NCBI RefSeq assembly: GCF_014287895.1
Contig: NZ_JACOPP010000013.1
Span: 19,282-83,281, forward strand
DNA from: Lawsonibacter hominis
GTDB lineage: Bacteria > Bacillota > Clostridia > Oscillospirales > Oscillospiraceae
Reading direction: 5' to 3'
Length of the DNA: 64,000 nucleotides
Under the pieces are notes generated by a model that saw only the letters and a list, made by a program, of their open reading frames with translations, was not told the DNA's origin and did not search any database. Position 1 is the first letter of the stretch. Every line of letters begins with the position of its first letter. Shown here piece by piece: positions 32,340-40,785 of the stretch. The position numbers were made by a program, and so were the translations under genes.

Positions 32340-33760
32340 TGGAACTCATTTTTGAACGCAGCCGTCCCGGCCGGGGCAGCGATCTTCTTCCCCCGCCGGA
32401 CGTGCCCGCCTCCCCCCTGCCCGAGGCGCACCGCCGCGCCGCCGCGCCCCGCCTGCCGGAGGTGGCGGAGAGCGAGGTGTCCCGCCACTATCAAGCCATG
32501 GCCCGCCATGCCTTCGGCGTGTGCGACGGGTTCTATCCTCTGGGCTCCTGTACCATGAAGTATAACCCCAAGCTGGGCGAAGACCTGGCCGCCCTGCCCG
32601 GCTTTACCGGGATCCACCCGCTCCAGCCGGAGCACACGGCGCGGGGCTGCCGCTCGGTGCTGGACCGTGCCGGCGCATACCTGTGTCAGATCACGGGCAT
32701 GGATGAAATGACCTTTCAGCCCGCCGCCGGAGCCCATGGGGAGTTTACCGGGCTGCTGCTCATCAAGGCCTACCATGTCCACCGCGGAGATACCGGGCGC
32801 ACCGTGATCCTGGTGCCCGACTCCGCCCACGGCACCAACCCGGCCTCCGCCGCCATGGCCGGCTTCACGGTCAGGAGCATCCCCTCCACCGCGGAGGGCC
32901 TGGTGGACCTGGAGGCGCTGCGCGCCGCCTGCGGCGCCGATACCGCGGGTCTGATGCTCACCAATCCCAACACCGTGGGCCTCTTCGAGCGGGATATCCT
33001 GGCTATGACCGAGATCGTCCATGCGGCGGGCGGTCTGGTGTACTATGACGGGGCCAACCTCAACGCCATCATGGGGGTGGCCCGGCCCGGCGACATGGGC
33101 TTCGACGTGTGCCACCTGAACCTGCACAAAACCTTCGCCACCCCCCACGGCGGCGGCGGCCCCGGCAGCGGCGCGGTGGGCTGCAAGGCGCTTCTGGCGC
33201 CCTATCTGCCCGGCTCCGCGCTGGGCGGCGGCGGCGGGGCGCAGTCCATCGGCCAGGTGCGCGCCTTCCACGCCAATTTCCTGGTGGTGGTGCGGGCGCT
33301 GGCCTACCTGCTCACCCTGGGCAATACCGGGGTGCGCCAGGCCGCCGAGGGCGCGGTGCTCAATGCCAACTACCTCAAGCACCGGCTGGAGGCTGCGGGC
33401 TATTCCTCCGCCTATCCGGGGCTTTGCATGCACGAATTCGTGCTCACCCTGGAGCAGCTGAAAAAGCAGACCGGCGTATCTGCTCTGGACCTTGCCAAGG
33501 CCATGCTGGATCAGGGCATGCACCCGCCCACCATGTACTTCCCGCTCATTGTCCACGAGGCGCTGATGTTCGAGCCCACCGAGACCGAGACCCCCGAAAC
33601 GCTGGATCGGGCGGCCCAGGCTCTGGAAGCGCTTTTGAAGACCGCCCGGGAAAATCCCCAGGCGCTCCACGCCGCTCCGGTCACCACTGTGATCGGCCGT
33701 CCGGACGAGACCGCCGCCGCCCGCCGTCCGGTGGTGCGTTACGGCTTTGAGGAGGGCTGA
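32339..33760 (+). CDS. gcvPB: Glycine dehydrogenase (decarboxylating) subunit 2, PLP-binding
   Basis: The 473-residue subunit has the PLP site LNLHKTFATPHGGGGPG with the Schiff-base Lys near residue 264, GFYPLGSCTMKYNPK, PAAGAHGEFTGLLLIKAYH and VPDSAHGTNPASAAMAGF. It catalyses PLP-dependent decarboxylation of glycine. The start overlaps the gcvPA stop and lpdA begins 2 nt after its own stop, so all are translated together. The N-terminus has an extra Pro/Ala-rich stretch but the catalytic core is complete. Confidence 0.97.
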   Translation: MELIFERSRPGRGSDLLPPPDVPASPLPEAHRRAAAPRLPEVAESEVSRHYQAMARHAFGVCDGFYPLGSCTMKYNPKLGEDLAALPGFTGIHPLQPEHTARGCRSVLDRAGAYLCQITGMDEMTFQPAAGAHGEFTGLLLIKAYHVHRGDTGRTVILVPDSAHGTNPASAAMAGFTVRSIPSTAEGLVDLEALRAACGADTAGLMLTNPNTVGLFERDILAMTEIVHAAGGLVYYDGANLNAIMGVARPGDMGFDVCHLNLHKTFATPHGGGGPGSGAVGCKALLAPYLPGSALGGGGGAQSIGQVRAFHANFLVVVRALAYLLTLGNTGVRQAAEGAVLNANYLKHRLEAAGYSSAYPGLCMHEFVLTLEQLKKQTGVSALDLAKAMLDQGMHPPTMYFPLIVHEALMFEPTETETPETLDRAAQALEALLKTARENPQALHAAPVTTVIGRPDETAAARRPVVRYGFEEG

Positions 33761-33761
33761 T

Positions 33762-35063
33762 ATGTACGATCTGTTGGTCCTCGGCGGCGGCCCCGGCGGC
33801 GCGGCGGCCGCCCGCCGGGCGGCCCAGGCCGGCAAGTCGGTCGCCCTCTTCGAGCCCCGGTCCATCGGCGGCACCTGTCTGAACCGTGGGTGCATCCCCA
33901 CCAAGGCGCTGCTCCACGGCGTCGGGCCCGGCTGCGATTTCGCGGCCCTGGCCGCGGAGAAGGCGCGGGTGGTGGATACCCTGCGCGCCGGCATGGAGCG
34001 CCAGCTCGCCTCCGCCAAGGTAACGCTCATCCCCCATCCGGCAACGGTCACCGGGGCCCACACCGTCGCGGCGGGGGGCGTGCGCTATGAGGGGGAAGCC
34101 ATCCTCGCGGCCGTTGGCTCTGTTCCCGCCCGCCCGCCCATTCCCGGACTGGATCTGCCCGGCGTGGTCACCAGCGACGAGCTGCTGGAAGACCTGCGCC
34201 CCCGGGAGCGTATGATCATACTGGGGGGCGGCGTCATCGGGGTGGAGCTGGCCTGCGTGTGGGCCGCCGCCGGGTGCCGGGTGACCATTTTGGAAGCTCT
34301 GGAGCGCATCCTGGCCAACCTGGACCGGGAACTGTCCCAGAGCCTGACCCTGCAGCTGAAACGGGACGGTGTGGAGCTTTTGACCGGGGCGCACGTGACG
34401 CGCATCTCCCCCGGCCTTACCGTGCACTTTACCCACAAAGGCGCGGAGCAGACCGCTCAGGCGGAGACCGTGCTGGCCGCCATGGGCCGCGTCCCCGCTA
34501 CGGCGGGATTGTTCGCAGGCGTGGAGCCCGCCATGGAGCGGGGCTTCCTCCAGGTCAACGAGCGCTTCCAGACCTCGATCCCCTCCCTCTACGCCATCGG
34601 GGACGCCATCGGCGGGGCCATGCTGGCCCACAAGGCGGAGGCGGAGGGGTGCGCGGCGGCCGACCTGCTGCTGGGCCGGGCCCCCGTCCGCGGCGTGTCT
34701 CCCGTCCCCGCCTGCGTGTATACCGATCCGGAGATCGCCCAGGTGGGCCTGACCGCCGACGACTGCAAGGCACGGGGCATCCCTTTCGCTGCGGGCAAAT
34801 GCGTCATGGGCGGCAATGGCCGCACCCTCATCGCGGGCGGCAAACGGGGCTTTCTCAAGCTGGTGTTTCACGCGCAGACCCACGCCCTGCTGGGGGCCTG
34901 TCTGTACTGCTGCCGGGCCACCGATCTGATTTCCGAGCTGACCCTCGCGGTGACCCTGGGCCTGACGGCGGAGCAGCTGCTGCGCCCGGTACGGCCGCAC
35001 CCCACCTTTTCCGAGGCCGTCACCGAAGCCGTGGAAGCCGGTCTGGCGGCCCTGACGCGCTGA
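33762..35063 (+). CDS. lpdA: Dihydrolipoyl dehydrogenase (L protein)
   Basis: The 433-residue flavoprotein has the FAD motif LLVLGGGPGGAAAARRAA, the redox disulfide GGTCLNRGCIPTKALLHG, the NAD motif ILGGGVIGVELACVWA, the second FAD motif YAIGDAIGGAMLAHKAEAEG and the C-terminal catalytic RPHPTFSEAVTEA. It reoxidises the dihydrolipoyl arm of GcvH with NAD. It is about 30 residues shorter than typical LpdA, with a compact region between the redox site and NAD domain. The ATG at 33762 lies 1 nt after the gcvPB stop. It closes the gcv operon. Confidence 0.95.
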   Translation: MYDLLVLGGGPGGAAAARRAAQAGKSVALFEPRSIGGTCLNRGCIPTKALLHGVGPGCDFAALAAEKARVVDTLRAGMERQLASAKVTLIPHPATVTGAHTVAAGGVRYEGEAILAAVGSVPARPPIPGLDLPGVVTSDELLEDLRPRERMIILGGGVIGVELACVWAAAGCRVTILEALERILANLDRELSQSLTLQLKRDGVELLTGAHVTRISPGLTVHFTHKGAEQTAQAETVLAAMGRVPATAGLFAGVEPAMERGFLQVNERFQTSIPSLYAIGDAIGGAMLAHKAEAEGCAAADLLLGRAPVRGVSPVPACVYTDPEIAQVGLTADDCKARGIPFAAGKCVMGGNGRTLIAGGKRGFLKLVFHAQTHALLGACLYCCRATDLISELTLAVTLGLTAEQLLRPVRPHPTFSEAVTEAVEAGLAALTR

Positions 35064-35086
35064 ATGGGCCGGGCTTCAAGTGGGAA

Positions 35087-35115
35087 TCGACATTTCCGGC
35101 AAGCTGTGCTATGAT
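35087..35115 (+). promoter_or_regulatory. Promoter of the 5'-nucleotidase-C-domain gene
   Basis: TCGACA (35087-35092), 17-nt spacer, TATGAT (35110-35115), 34 nt before the start codon. Confidence 0.55.
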
Positions 35116-35149
35116 ACTCTTATACACCGTTTGAAAAGGAGCGATTCCA

Positions 35150-36319
35150 ATGCGCAAACATGTTTCCCGGTTCCTGCCGCTTCTGCTGGCGCTGGCGCTG
35201 CTGACGGCCCCCGCCGCCCTGGCCGTGGGGGAGGACGTGCCCGGCCTGCCCCAGGCCAGCCTGACCGACACCGCCGCGCTGGACCTGATCAACCAGGTGC
35301 AGCTCTCCGCCGCCGGGGCGGACGTGTCCGCCGCCGCCCTGACCGGCGACGCGCTGCCCCAGTCCCTGAGCGCCGACGACCTGGCCGGCGTCTGCTCCGC
35401 CAACGATACCCTGGTGCGCGTCACCGTCACCGGGGCGGAGCTGAAGGCCTATCTGGAGTGGGCCGCCGCGTGCTACAACCAGTGGAACAGCGGCGATATC
35501 GGCATCTCCTTCCAACCGGAGCGCCCCGCCCATACCCGGGACGTGTTTGCCGGCGTGGACTACGAGCTGGACCTGTCCAAGCCCGCGGGCGAGCGGGTGC
35601 AAACCGTCCGCTTCCGGGGCGCGCCCCTCAGCGACGATCAGCAGCTGAAGCTGGTCGTAAGCAGCGAGCGCTATGCCGTACAGCTCAAGGGACAGTCTCT
35701 GATCTCCGGCGAATACGACTGGTCCAGCCGGCAGACGCTGGGCGCGCTGATCTCCGACTATCTGGCCGGGCATGCGGCGCCCGCGGCGGCGGACGGCAAC
35801 TGGAGCATCACCGGCGTGGACCTCTCCCTGGACAGCGCCGAGCGGGCCACGCTGGTGGCGCTCATCCGCAGCGGCCAGCTGGAGACGCCCTATGCCAAGA
35901 GTCTGAACCTGAACCACTACGAGGTAAAGAACCTGCTGGCGTCGGCCAACAACGTAAAGCTCACCGATTTAGACCAGTTCGGTACCGCCGCCTCCTTTGC
36001 GGACGCCGACGGCGTCCCCTACTTCCGCCTGCGGGACCTGGCCTTCCTCTTTACCGGCTCCAAGGACCAGTTCAACGTGCGCTGGGACGGCAAGGTGGTG
36101 GTGCAGCGGGGCCAGGCCTATGACGGCGGCGTACTCCCCCTGCCCTGGAGCATCCCCGCCTCTGCCGCCGCCGTACCGCCCGCAGAGATCACGGTCAGCG
36201 TGGACGGCGCCGATGTGCGCGTATCCGCTATCGCGGTGGACGGGCACTACTACCTGAGTGTGGAGGGGGTCAACGCCCTGTTGGGCACCTCCGCCACGGT
36301 GCAGGACAAAACGCCGTGA
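35150..36319 (+). CDS. Secreted orphan 5'-nucleotidase C-terminal-domain protein with stalk-like C-terminus
   Basis: The 389-residue protein has a signal peptide (MRKHVSRFLPLLLALALL, cleavage after APAALA). Residues ~45-215 match the 5'-nucleotidase C-terminal domain: LVRVTVTGAELKAYLEWAA, an FAGVDYELDLSKPAGERV segment and KLVVSSERYAVQ. The metallophosphoesterase domain that normally precedes it is missing. Residues ~255-389 hold KNLLASANNVKLTDLDQFG and YFRLRDLAFLFTGSKDQFNVRWDG, a copper-amine-oxidase-N-like stalk domain often found on Firmicute surface proteins. With no catalytic half it may only bind nucleotide or murein. GAAAAGGAG precedes the ATG. It stands alone between a promoter and a strong terminator. 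Confidence 0.75.
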   Translation: MRKHVSRFLPLLLALALLTAPAALAVGEDVPGLPQASLTDTAALDLINQVQLSAAGADVSAAALTGDALPQSLSADDLAGVCSANDTLVRVTVTGAELKAYLEWAAACYNQWNSGDIGISFQPERPAHTRDVFAGVDYELDLSKPAGERVQTVRFRGAPLSDDQQLKLVVSSERYAVQLKGQSLISGEYDWSSRQTLGALISDYLAGHAAPAAADGNWSITGVDLSLDSAERATLVALIRSGQLETPYAKSLNLNHYEVKNLLASANNVKLTDLDQFGTAASFADADGVPYFRLRDLAFLFTGSKDQFNVRWDGKVVVQRGQAYDGGVLPLPWSIPASAAAVPPAEITVSVDGADVRVSAIAVDGHYYLSVEGVNALLGTSATVQDKTP

Positions 36320-36362
36320 TCTCCGCGCGGCGGTTTCCGATGGCTTTCTCCTTTGGTTTGAC

Positions 36363-36400
36363 AAACCGGCCCGGCGGCTTCTTGCCGCCGGGCCGGTTTT
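36363..36400 (+). terminator. Terminator before miaA
   Basis: AAACCGGCCCGGCGG pairs with CCGCCGGGCCGGTTT around a 6-nt loop, with T-rich 3' flank. Confidence 0.85.
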
Positions 36401-36450
36401 ATGCTAGAATGATATCTCAGCGGATCATTTTGTGGAAAGAAGGTGGGCGC

Positions 36451-37359
36451 ATGCCCCTGCCGAAACTGATCGTGGTCCTGGGGACCACCGCCTGCGGCAA
36501 AAGCGGGCTGGGGGTGGAGCTGGCCCGCCGTTTTGACGGGGAGATCGTCTCCGCCGACTCCCGGCAGGTGTACCGTGGGCTGGATCTGGGCACCGGGAAG
36601 GTGACGCAGGCGGAGCGGATGGGGGTGGCGCACCACATGCTGGACGTGGTGGACCCCAACCAGAGCTATTCCGTGGCAGACTTTCAGCGGGGGGCCTATG
36701 ACGCCATCGACGCCATCCGCGCCCGGGGCCGCACCCCCTTTCTGGTGGGGGGTACGGGGCTGTATGTCCGCGCAGTGACCGAGGGCTTTACCTTTACCGA
36801 CGCCCGGCCCGATCCCGCCCTGCGCGCCCAGCTGGAGCGCAGGACCACCGCCGAGCTGTACGCGCTCTACCAGGCCCGGACCGGGAAAACCCTCGCCGGC
36901 GGGGAGGAAAAGAACCGCCACCGGCTTCTCCGCGCTCTGGAAAAGCTCTCCGCCGGGGCGGTGGAGACGCCCCCCTGTCCCCGGTATGACTGTCTGCTGC
37001 TGGGCATGACCTTTCCGCGGGAGTTGCTTTGCCGCCGCATCGACGAGCGCCTGCAGCGGCGCATCGACGACGGGATGATCGAAGAGGTCGCCAACCTCCG
37101 CGCGAATGGGGCCCGCGATCTCTTCCTGGAGGGGCTGGGGCTGGAGTACCGCTACATCCTGTGGTACCTCACTGGGCGCATTCCCACCCTGGACGCGCTT
37201 CAGGACGAGTTGGGCCGGGCGATCAAGCGTTTTGCCAAGCGGCAGATGGTATGGTTCAAAAAGGACCGGGATGTGCTCTGGCTGGATACGGCGGTCGATC
37301 CCCTCCCGCAGGCGGTGGCGGCCACGGCGGAATTTCTGGGGCGGCCTTCCCAATTCTGA
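36451..37359 (+). CDS. miaA: tRNA dimethylallyltransferase MiaA
   Basis: The 302-residue enzyme has the P-loop VVLGTTACGKSGLGVEL, DGEIVSADSRQVYRGLDLGTGKVT, PFLVGGTGLYVRAV and the C-terminal GLGLEYRYILWYL and RQMVWFKKD motifs. It adds dimethylallyl to A37 of tRNAs reading UNN codons. GAAGGTGG is ~6 nt upstream of the ATG. It lies directly after a terminator and before an HD-domain gene 96 nt on. In many Firmicutes miaA sits beside mutL and hfq; that context is absent here. Length is standard. Confidence 0.96.
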   Translation: MPLPKLIVVLGTTACGKSGLGVELARRFDGEIVSADSRQVYRGLDLGTGKVTQAERMGVAHHMLDVVDPNQSYSVADFQRGAYDAIDAIRARGRTPFLVGGTGLYVRAVTEGFTFTDARPDPALRAQLERRTTAELYALYQARTGKTLAGGEEKNRHRLLRALEKLSAGAVETPPCPRYDCLLLGMTFPRELLCRRIDERLQRRIDDGMIEEVANLRANGARDLFLEGLGLEYRYILWYLTGRIPTLDALQDELGRAIKRFAKRQMVWFKKDRDVLWLDTAVDPLPQAVAATAEFLGRPSQF

Positions 37360-37455
37360 CCGAAAATCTTTACCAAATCATAATCTTTTCTCCGTGGCGT
37401 TTTTCGATTTGACCGGTATACTGGTTCCCAGAAACCGATCAAAGGAGATAACACC

Positions 37456-37989
37456 ATGTGGGAGTTTCGCTACAAAAACGACTATCTCAACTGTGTCTAC
37501 GATCTGATGGCGGACGCCGCCGTACAGTCCATGCGCCTGCTGCCCCAGCACCGCGCGGGCGTAAGCTGCTACCACCACTGTGTACTGGTAAGCTATTCCA
37601 GCTGGCGTTTGTGCCGGGCCCTGGGCCTGGACGGCCGGGCCGCCGCACGGGGCGGCCTGCTGCATGACCTCTATCTTTATAACTGGCGGGACAAGGCCAG
37701 CCATCCCGGCATCCGCCACGCTGTCCAGCATCCGGAGGTGGCGCTGAAGAATGCCAGGGCCCGCTTCTCTGTGACTGAGACGGAGGCGGACATCATCCGC
37801 TCCCACATGTTCCCCCTCACCCCGACCAGGGTGTATCACTGTCTGGAGGCTCTGGTCGTCAGCACCATGGACAAGCTCTGCGCCGCCGCCGAGCTGCTGG
37901 GTCTGGTGCCCTGGCTCACCGGCCGCCGCGCGCGCCCCATCTGGCAGGACGCAGACTGGGCTCCCGCCCCGCTGCGCCGGGCGGGCTGA
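37456..37989 (+). CDS. HD-domain phosphohydrolase
   Basis: The 177-residue protein has an HD signature: YHHCVLVSYSSWRLC (first His), RGGLLHDLYLYNW (His-Asp) and STMDKLCAAAEL (distal Asp), the metal-ligand set of the HD superfamily. It would hydrolyse a phosphoester in a nucleotide or similar substrate. The 3' part contains IIRSHMFPLTPTRVYHC, seen in many small Firmicute HD proteins of unknown substrate. AAAGGAG lies 9 nt upstream of the ATG. A strong terminator follows within 25 nt. Confidence 0.85.
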   Translation: MWEFRYKNDYLNCVYDLMADAAVQSMRLLPQHRAGVSCYHHCVLVSYSSWRLCRALGLDGRAAARGGLLHDLYLYNWRDKASHPGIRHAVQHPEVALKNARARFSVTETEADIIRSHMFPLTPTRVYHCLEALVVSTMDKLCAAAELLGLVPWLTGRRARPIWQDADWAPAPLRRAG

Positions 37990-38010
37990 ACTGTTTTTGT
38001 TTATCTCTGC

Positions 38011-38053
38011 AAAAGCGCGGGCCGGATCGATTCCTCCGGCCCGCGCTTTTTTC
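38011..38053. terminator. Bidirectional terminator between HD gene and 38054-38566 gene
   Basis: AAAAGCGCGGGCCGGA and its complement form a long stem with T-run TTTTTTCTT on the + side and A-rich on the other. Confidence 0.88.
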
Positions 38054-38566
38054 TTATGGATCGGGCAGCAGGCCGGCCTCTACCACCCGGTAGGCCGGAC
38101 GGTAGGCCGCCCGATAGGCCTGGGAGTGGGAGAGCGGGGGATAGCCCTGAGCGGCGTAATCCATCAGGTACCGTTCTGCCGCCGCCCGACCGAAGGGCAG
38201 CCTTCCCTCCCGCGCCAACGCCCGCAGGACGTCCAGCCGCTGCAGCAGGCCCTCCAGGCTGCCCCGGCTGCGCTGCGCCGTATCGGCAAACCAGCCGTTG
38301 AGCTGTTCCGGCGTAATGCCATGCTCCGCCAAAGCGGCCAGGTGCACCCGTACCAGTCCGCCGCCGATCGTCTCCGCCAGCGGCGCGCCCGGCCGCTGGC
38401 GGACGCCCGCCAGTTCCGTTTTCAGCCGCGCCAGGCTCTCCCGCCGGTCCCGGATCAAGTGCCCGCCGGCAAACTCGCTCTGATAGGCCAGTTTGACCGC
38501 ATCACGCGGCTCCATCCGTGGATAGCGCGTCCCGTGGTCCTGCAGCGTCCCGCTCCAGGTCTCCAT
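38054..38566 (-). CDS. Conserved hypothetical protein
   Basis: The 170-residue soluble protein has an N-terminal motif YPRMEPRDAVKLAYQSEFAGGHLIRD that I associate with a small Firmicute family of unknown function, followed by ETIGGGLVRVHL and a C-terminal PPLSHSQAYRAAYRPAYRVV. GGGAGGG is 10 nt upstream of the ATG. The first 65 nt overlap the 3' end of the upstream ECF S-component gene in another frame, so translation is probably coupled. An alternative in-frame ATG at 38515 would shorten but not remove the overlap. No catalytic motif was identified. Confidence 0.7.
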   Translation of the reverse strand: METWSGTLQDHGTRYPRMEPRDAVKLAYQSEFAGGHLIRDRRESLARLKTELAGVRQRPGAPLAETIGGGLVRVHLAALAEHGITPEQLNGWFADTAQRSRGSLEGLLQRLDVLRALAREGRLPFGRAAAERYLMDYAAQGYPPLSHSQAYRAAYRPAYRVVEAGLLPDP

Positions 38567-39104
38567 TGAGCATCATCCCTCCCTTTTTCAGCGCCATCAC
38601 GATCAGCGGGATGAGCACGATATGGCAGACGATGCCGGGCACGGCGTTGATGACCGCCCCCGCCCAGAAGGCGGAGAGCGGGAATTCCGTGTGCTGGAGC
38701 CCCGCGATACAAAAGCGCGCCGCACCCCAGACGATCCGCCCCAGCACCATAGCAGCGAGCAAGCTCACATAAAGATAGGGCGTGCGTTTGGGCAGCAGCC
38801 GGTACAGCGCCCCCGAGCAGGCGCCGTAGGCCGCCAGCTCAAAGGCCATGGCGACGCTGGTGAGGATAGGGGGCATACCGAACAGTGCGGTGCGCAGCAG
38901 CGGCGCCACAAAGCCAACCGCCAGTCCCCAGGGCCAGCCGCAGACGAAACCGCACAGCAGCACGGGGATATGCATGGGACTCAGGGCACTGCCGATTTGG
39001 GGGATCTGCCCGGTGAGGAAGGGCAGCGCCAGGGCCAGCGCCAAAAACACGCCGGAAAAGGCCAGGCGTCTGATCTGGATGTGGATGGGATGTTTCTTTT
39101 TCAT
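38502..39104 (-). CDS. ECF transporter S component (second, distinct)
   Basis: The 200-residue membrane protein has about five to six hydrophobic segments. SALSPMHIPVLLCGFVCGWPWGLAVGF followed by PLLRTALFGMPP is characteristic of S components of the pantothenate/related group (MHxPVLLxG and LRxxLxGMPP), so a vitamin substrate is likely; pantothenate is a guess. AGGAGG is 6 nt upstream of the ATG. A dedicated promoter and a 163-nt leader ending in a terminator precede it, so it is probably controlled by a riboswitch-like element. No ECF ATPase genes are nearby, consistent with group II ECF transporters. Confidence 0.8.
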   Translation of the reverse strand: MKKKHPIHIQIRRLAFSGVFLALALALPFLTGQIPQIGSALSPMHIPVLLCGFVCGWPWGLAVGFVAPLLRTALFGMPPILTSVAMAFELAAYGACSGALYRLLPKRTPYLYVSLLAAMVLGRIVWGAARFCIAGLQHTEFPLSAFWAGAVINAVPGIVCHIVLIPLIVMALKKGGMMLNGDLERDAAGPRDALSTDGAA

Positions 39105-39267
39105 AAAACCTCCTTGCATCAAAAGAAGGCATTGCTTTTTCTCCACGAAAAAACAATGCCTTCTTAGCATTTCCTTCAAAAGCGGAATGGGTGCCGATCG
39201 GGTGCAGCGGACGCGCGTGCCGGGACTTCTGTCCCCGGGGCCCGGCTTCGTGCCGGAAACCTCTTCG
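39105..39267 (-). promoter_or_regulatory. Structured leader with attenuator upstream of ECF S-component gene
   Basis: From the minus-strand promoter the transcript runs ~163 nt. It contains CCGGC/GCCGG (39254-39240) and CCGGGGAC/GTCCCGG hairpins, then a strong intrinsic terminator: AGAAGGCATTG pairs with CAATGCCTTCT (39164-39154 and 39134-39124) followed by TTTT, 20 nt before the start codon. This layout is typical of a riboswitch, but it matches none of the classes I can recall (TPP, THF, cobalamin, preQ1, FMN checked by motif). Confidence 0.5.
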
Positions 39268-39273
39268 TAATGT

Positions 39274-39302
39274 AGTATAGCAGGTGCGCCCCCGGCTGTC
39301 AA
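39274..39302 (-). promoter_or_regulatory. Promoter of the ECF S-component leader
   Basis: On the minus strand TTGACA (39302-39297), 17-nt spacer, TATACT (39279-39274). The -35 overlaps the stop codon of the upstream DUF3842 gene. Confidence 0.75.
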
Positions 39303-39715
39303 TCCCGGCCGTCCAGGGCTTTCTCCAGTTCCCCCAGGGCGCTCTGCAGCAGGGCGCTCACCGAGCGCTCCTCCACCCCCGCTACGATGGAATCGCAGCG
39401 GTTGAGGGGAATGAGGATCTTTTTGGCCCGGGCCTGACCCACGGCCACCGCCATAGCCGGGGAGATCTCCCCCAGCAGCGCATCGGCCACTACGATCCCA
39501 AGCGGGCCCAGTATCACATCGGCCCGGCGGCAGGCCACCGCCACGGCGTTCTCCCCGGTAGCCGCCTGCTGGGCGCCGCCCTTGAGCATGGCGGCAGTGG
39601 CCATGCTGTTGGTGCCCACGGCGATCACCGCCGTCTCCGGGAAGCGCTCCCGGATGCACCGGATCAGCTGCTGCCCGATGCGGCCTCCCTGCCCGTCGAT
39701 CACCAGAACCTCCAT
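39299..39715 (-). CDS. DUF3842 family protein
   Basis: The 138-residue protein begins VLVIDGQGGRIGQQLI, the DUF3842 hallmark, with AVIAVGTNSMATAAMLKGGA and ADVILGPLGIVVADALLGEI. The DGQGG-GIG opening looks like a Rossmann-type nucleotide loop, but the function is unknown. GGAGG is 8 nt upstream of the ATG. It is the gene just upstream of the ECF S-component on the same strand; that gene has its own promoter inside the DUF3842 stop codon, so they may be co-regulated or merely adjacent. Two ATG-proximal frames are free of alternatives. Confidence 0.85.
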   Translation of the reverse strand: MEVLVIDGQGGRIGQQLIRCIRERFPETAVIAVGTNSMATAAMLKGGAQQAATGENAVAVACRRADVILGPLGIVVADALLGEISPAMAVAVGQARAKKILIPLNRCDSIVAGVEERSVSALLQSALGELEKALDGRD

Positions 39716-39861
39716 ATGCGCCCTCCTCTCGTATTGCTTCTATCCTACCACACGTCAGGCCCGAGTGCAATCGCAGCATCCGCCTGCAAAACGGATTCCC
39801 CCGGGCCGGTGGGTTTTACCGCCGGCCCGGGGGAACGGGCAGCTTCTGTGCGCAGACGATC

Positions 39862-40668
39862 TCAGAAGGGCTTATCCTTCTCCTCTGCATAGAGGAACGG
39901 CAGGATGGAAGCCAGGTTGCTGTATTCCTTGATGTTATGCCCATAAAGGGCGCGGGGGCCCGCCTCGGGGACGCTGACGCCGTCGGGCAGGAGCTTGACG
40001 ATCTCCCCCTGTTCGTTGGGACCGTAGCCCATCCAGAACCGGGAGCAGAACAGGATCCCCCCCTCGGCCTGTTTGGCGACGTGGGTCATGACGGCCGGGG
40101 TGCTGCCCACGCCGTAAGCGCACACCATGGCCTGGCAGGCGGGGGTGCCGATCTTCTCCAGACGGTAGCCCAGCTCGGACGGTTTGCAGAAGCAGAGCAG
40201 CAGCGGATCAGGGCCGAAGCCGATGTCCTCCACGATGTCGTGCTTCACACCCCAGGTCTTCTGGGCCGTCGGGACGGCGGGGTCCTTTACGTAGTCGGGC
40301 CGGTCGGCGCGCGCGTGCCAGTGGTCCTCCGGGTCCCACAGCTTGTAGCGCAGGTCGGAGGTAACGCTGTGCCAGCCGAACCACCAGTTGAACATCTCGG
40401 CGGTGACCCCGGGCATGAAGGTGGTGTTGGCCACAAAACCGGTCCCGTCGGGCGCCACGCAGAAGCCGTTGTCCAGGCCGGGCACATCGGCGTCCTGAAA
40501 ACGCCCGCGCGCTGCAAAGGGCAGGGCGGCGGCAGGATCGGCGGCGGGGCCGTTCCAGATGTCCAGCTTCTCCTGCGGGATGGGAGCCAGCGGCTTATGG
40601 AAATATTTAGCGTAGGGAAGCCGCTCCTCCTCCGCGCTCAGCTTGGGGCGTTCCAGTTCCAAAGGCAT
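39862..40668 (-). CDS. PhlG/phloretin-hydrolase-like C-C bond hydrolase (DAPG hydrolase family)
   Basis: The 268-residue protein resembles the DAPG hydrolase (PhlG) family, which includes 2,4-diacetylphloroglucinol hydrolase and phloretin hydrolase of gut Eubacterium and Flavonifractor relatives; these are zinc-dependent retro-Claisen/Friedel-Crafts C-C hydrolases. Seen here: EMFNWWFGWHSVTSDLRYKLW with His100, DHWHARADRPDY, and a late HNIKEYSNL in which His244 and Glu248 match the family HxxxE zinc pair. A third ligand was not assigned. Start ATG 40668 follows GAGGGA. A LysR regulator lies upstream on the same strand and an AEC transporter beyond. Substrate may be an acylated polyphenol or a small diketone; identity is inferred from motif memory. 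Confidence 0.75.
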   Translation of the reverse strand: MPLELERPKLSAEEERLPYAKYFHKPLAPIPQEKLDIWNGPAADPAAALPFAARGRFQDADVPGLDNGFCVAPDGTGFVANTTFMPGVTAEMFNWWFGWHSVTSDLRYKLWDPEDHWHARADRPDYVKDPAVPTAQKTWGVKHDIVEDIGFGPDPLLLCFCKPSELGYRLEKIGTPACQAMVCAYGVGSTPAVMTHVAKQAEGGILFCSRFWMGYGPNEQGEIVKLLPDGVSVPEAGPRALYGHNIKEYSNLASILPFLYAEEKDKPF

Positions 40669-40785
40669 AAGGATCCCTCTTTCCGTTTGATTTGCTATGC
40701 AAACGCACAGCAAACTGGCCATGTGCCGCCTGGGGCGGCACGGCCTGAAATCAAAGCGCGTGGACCGGGACGGCCTACATGCGCA

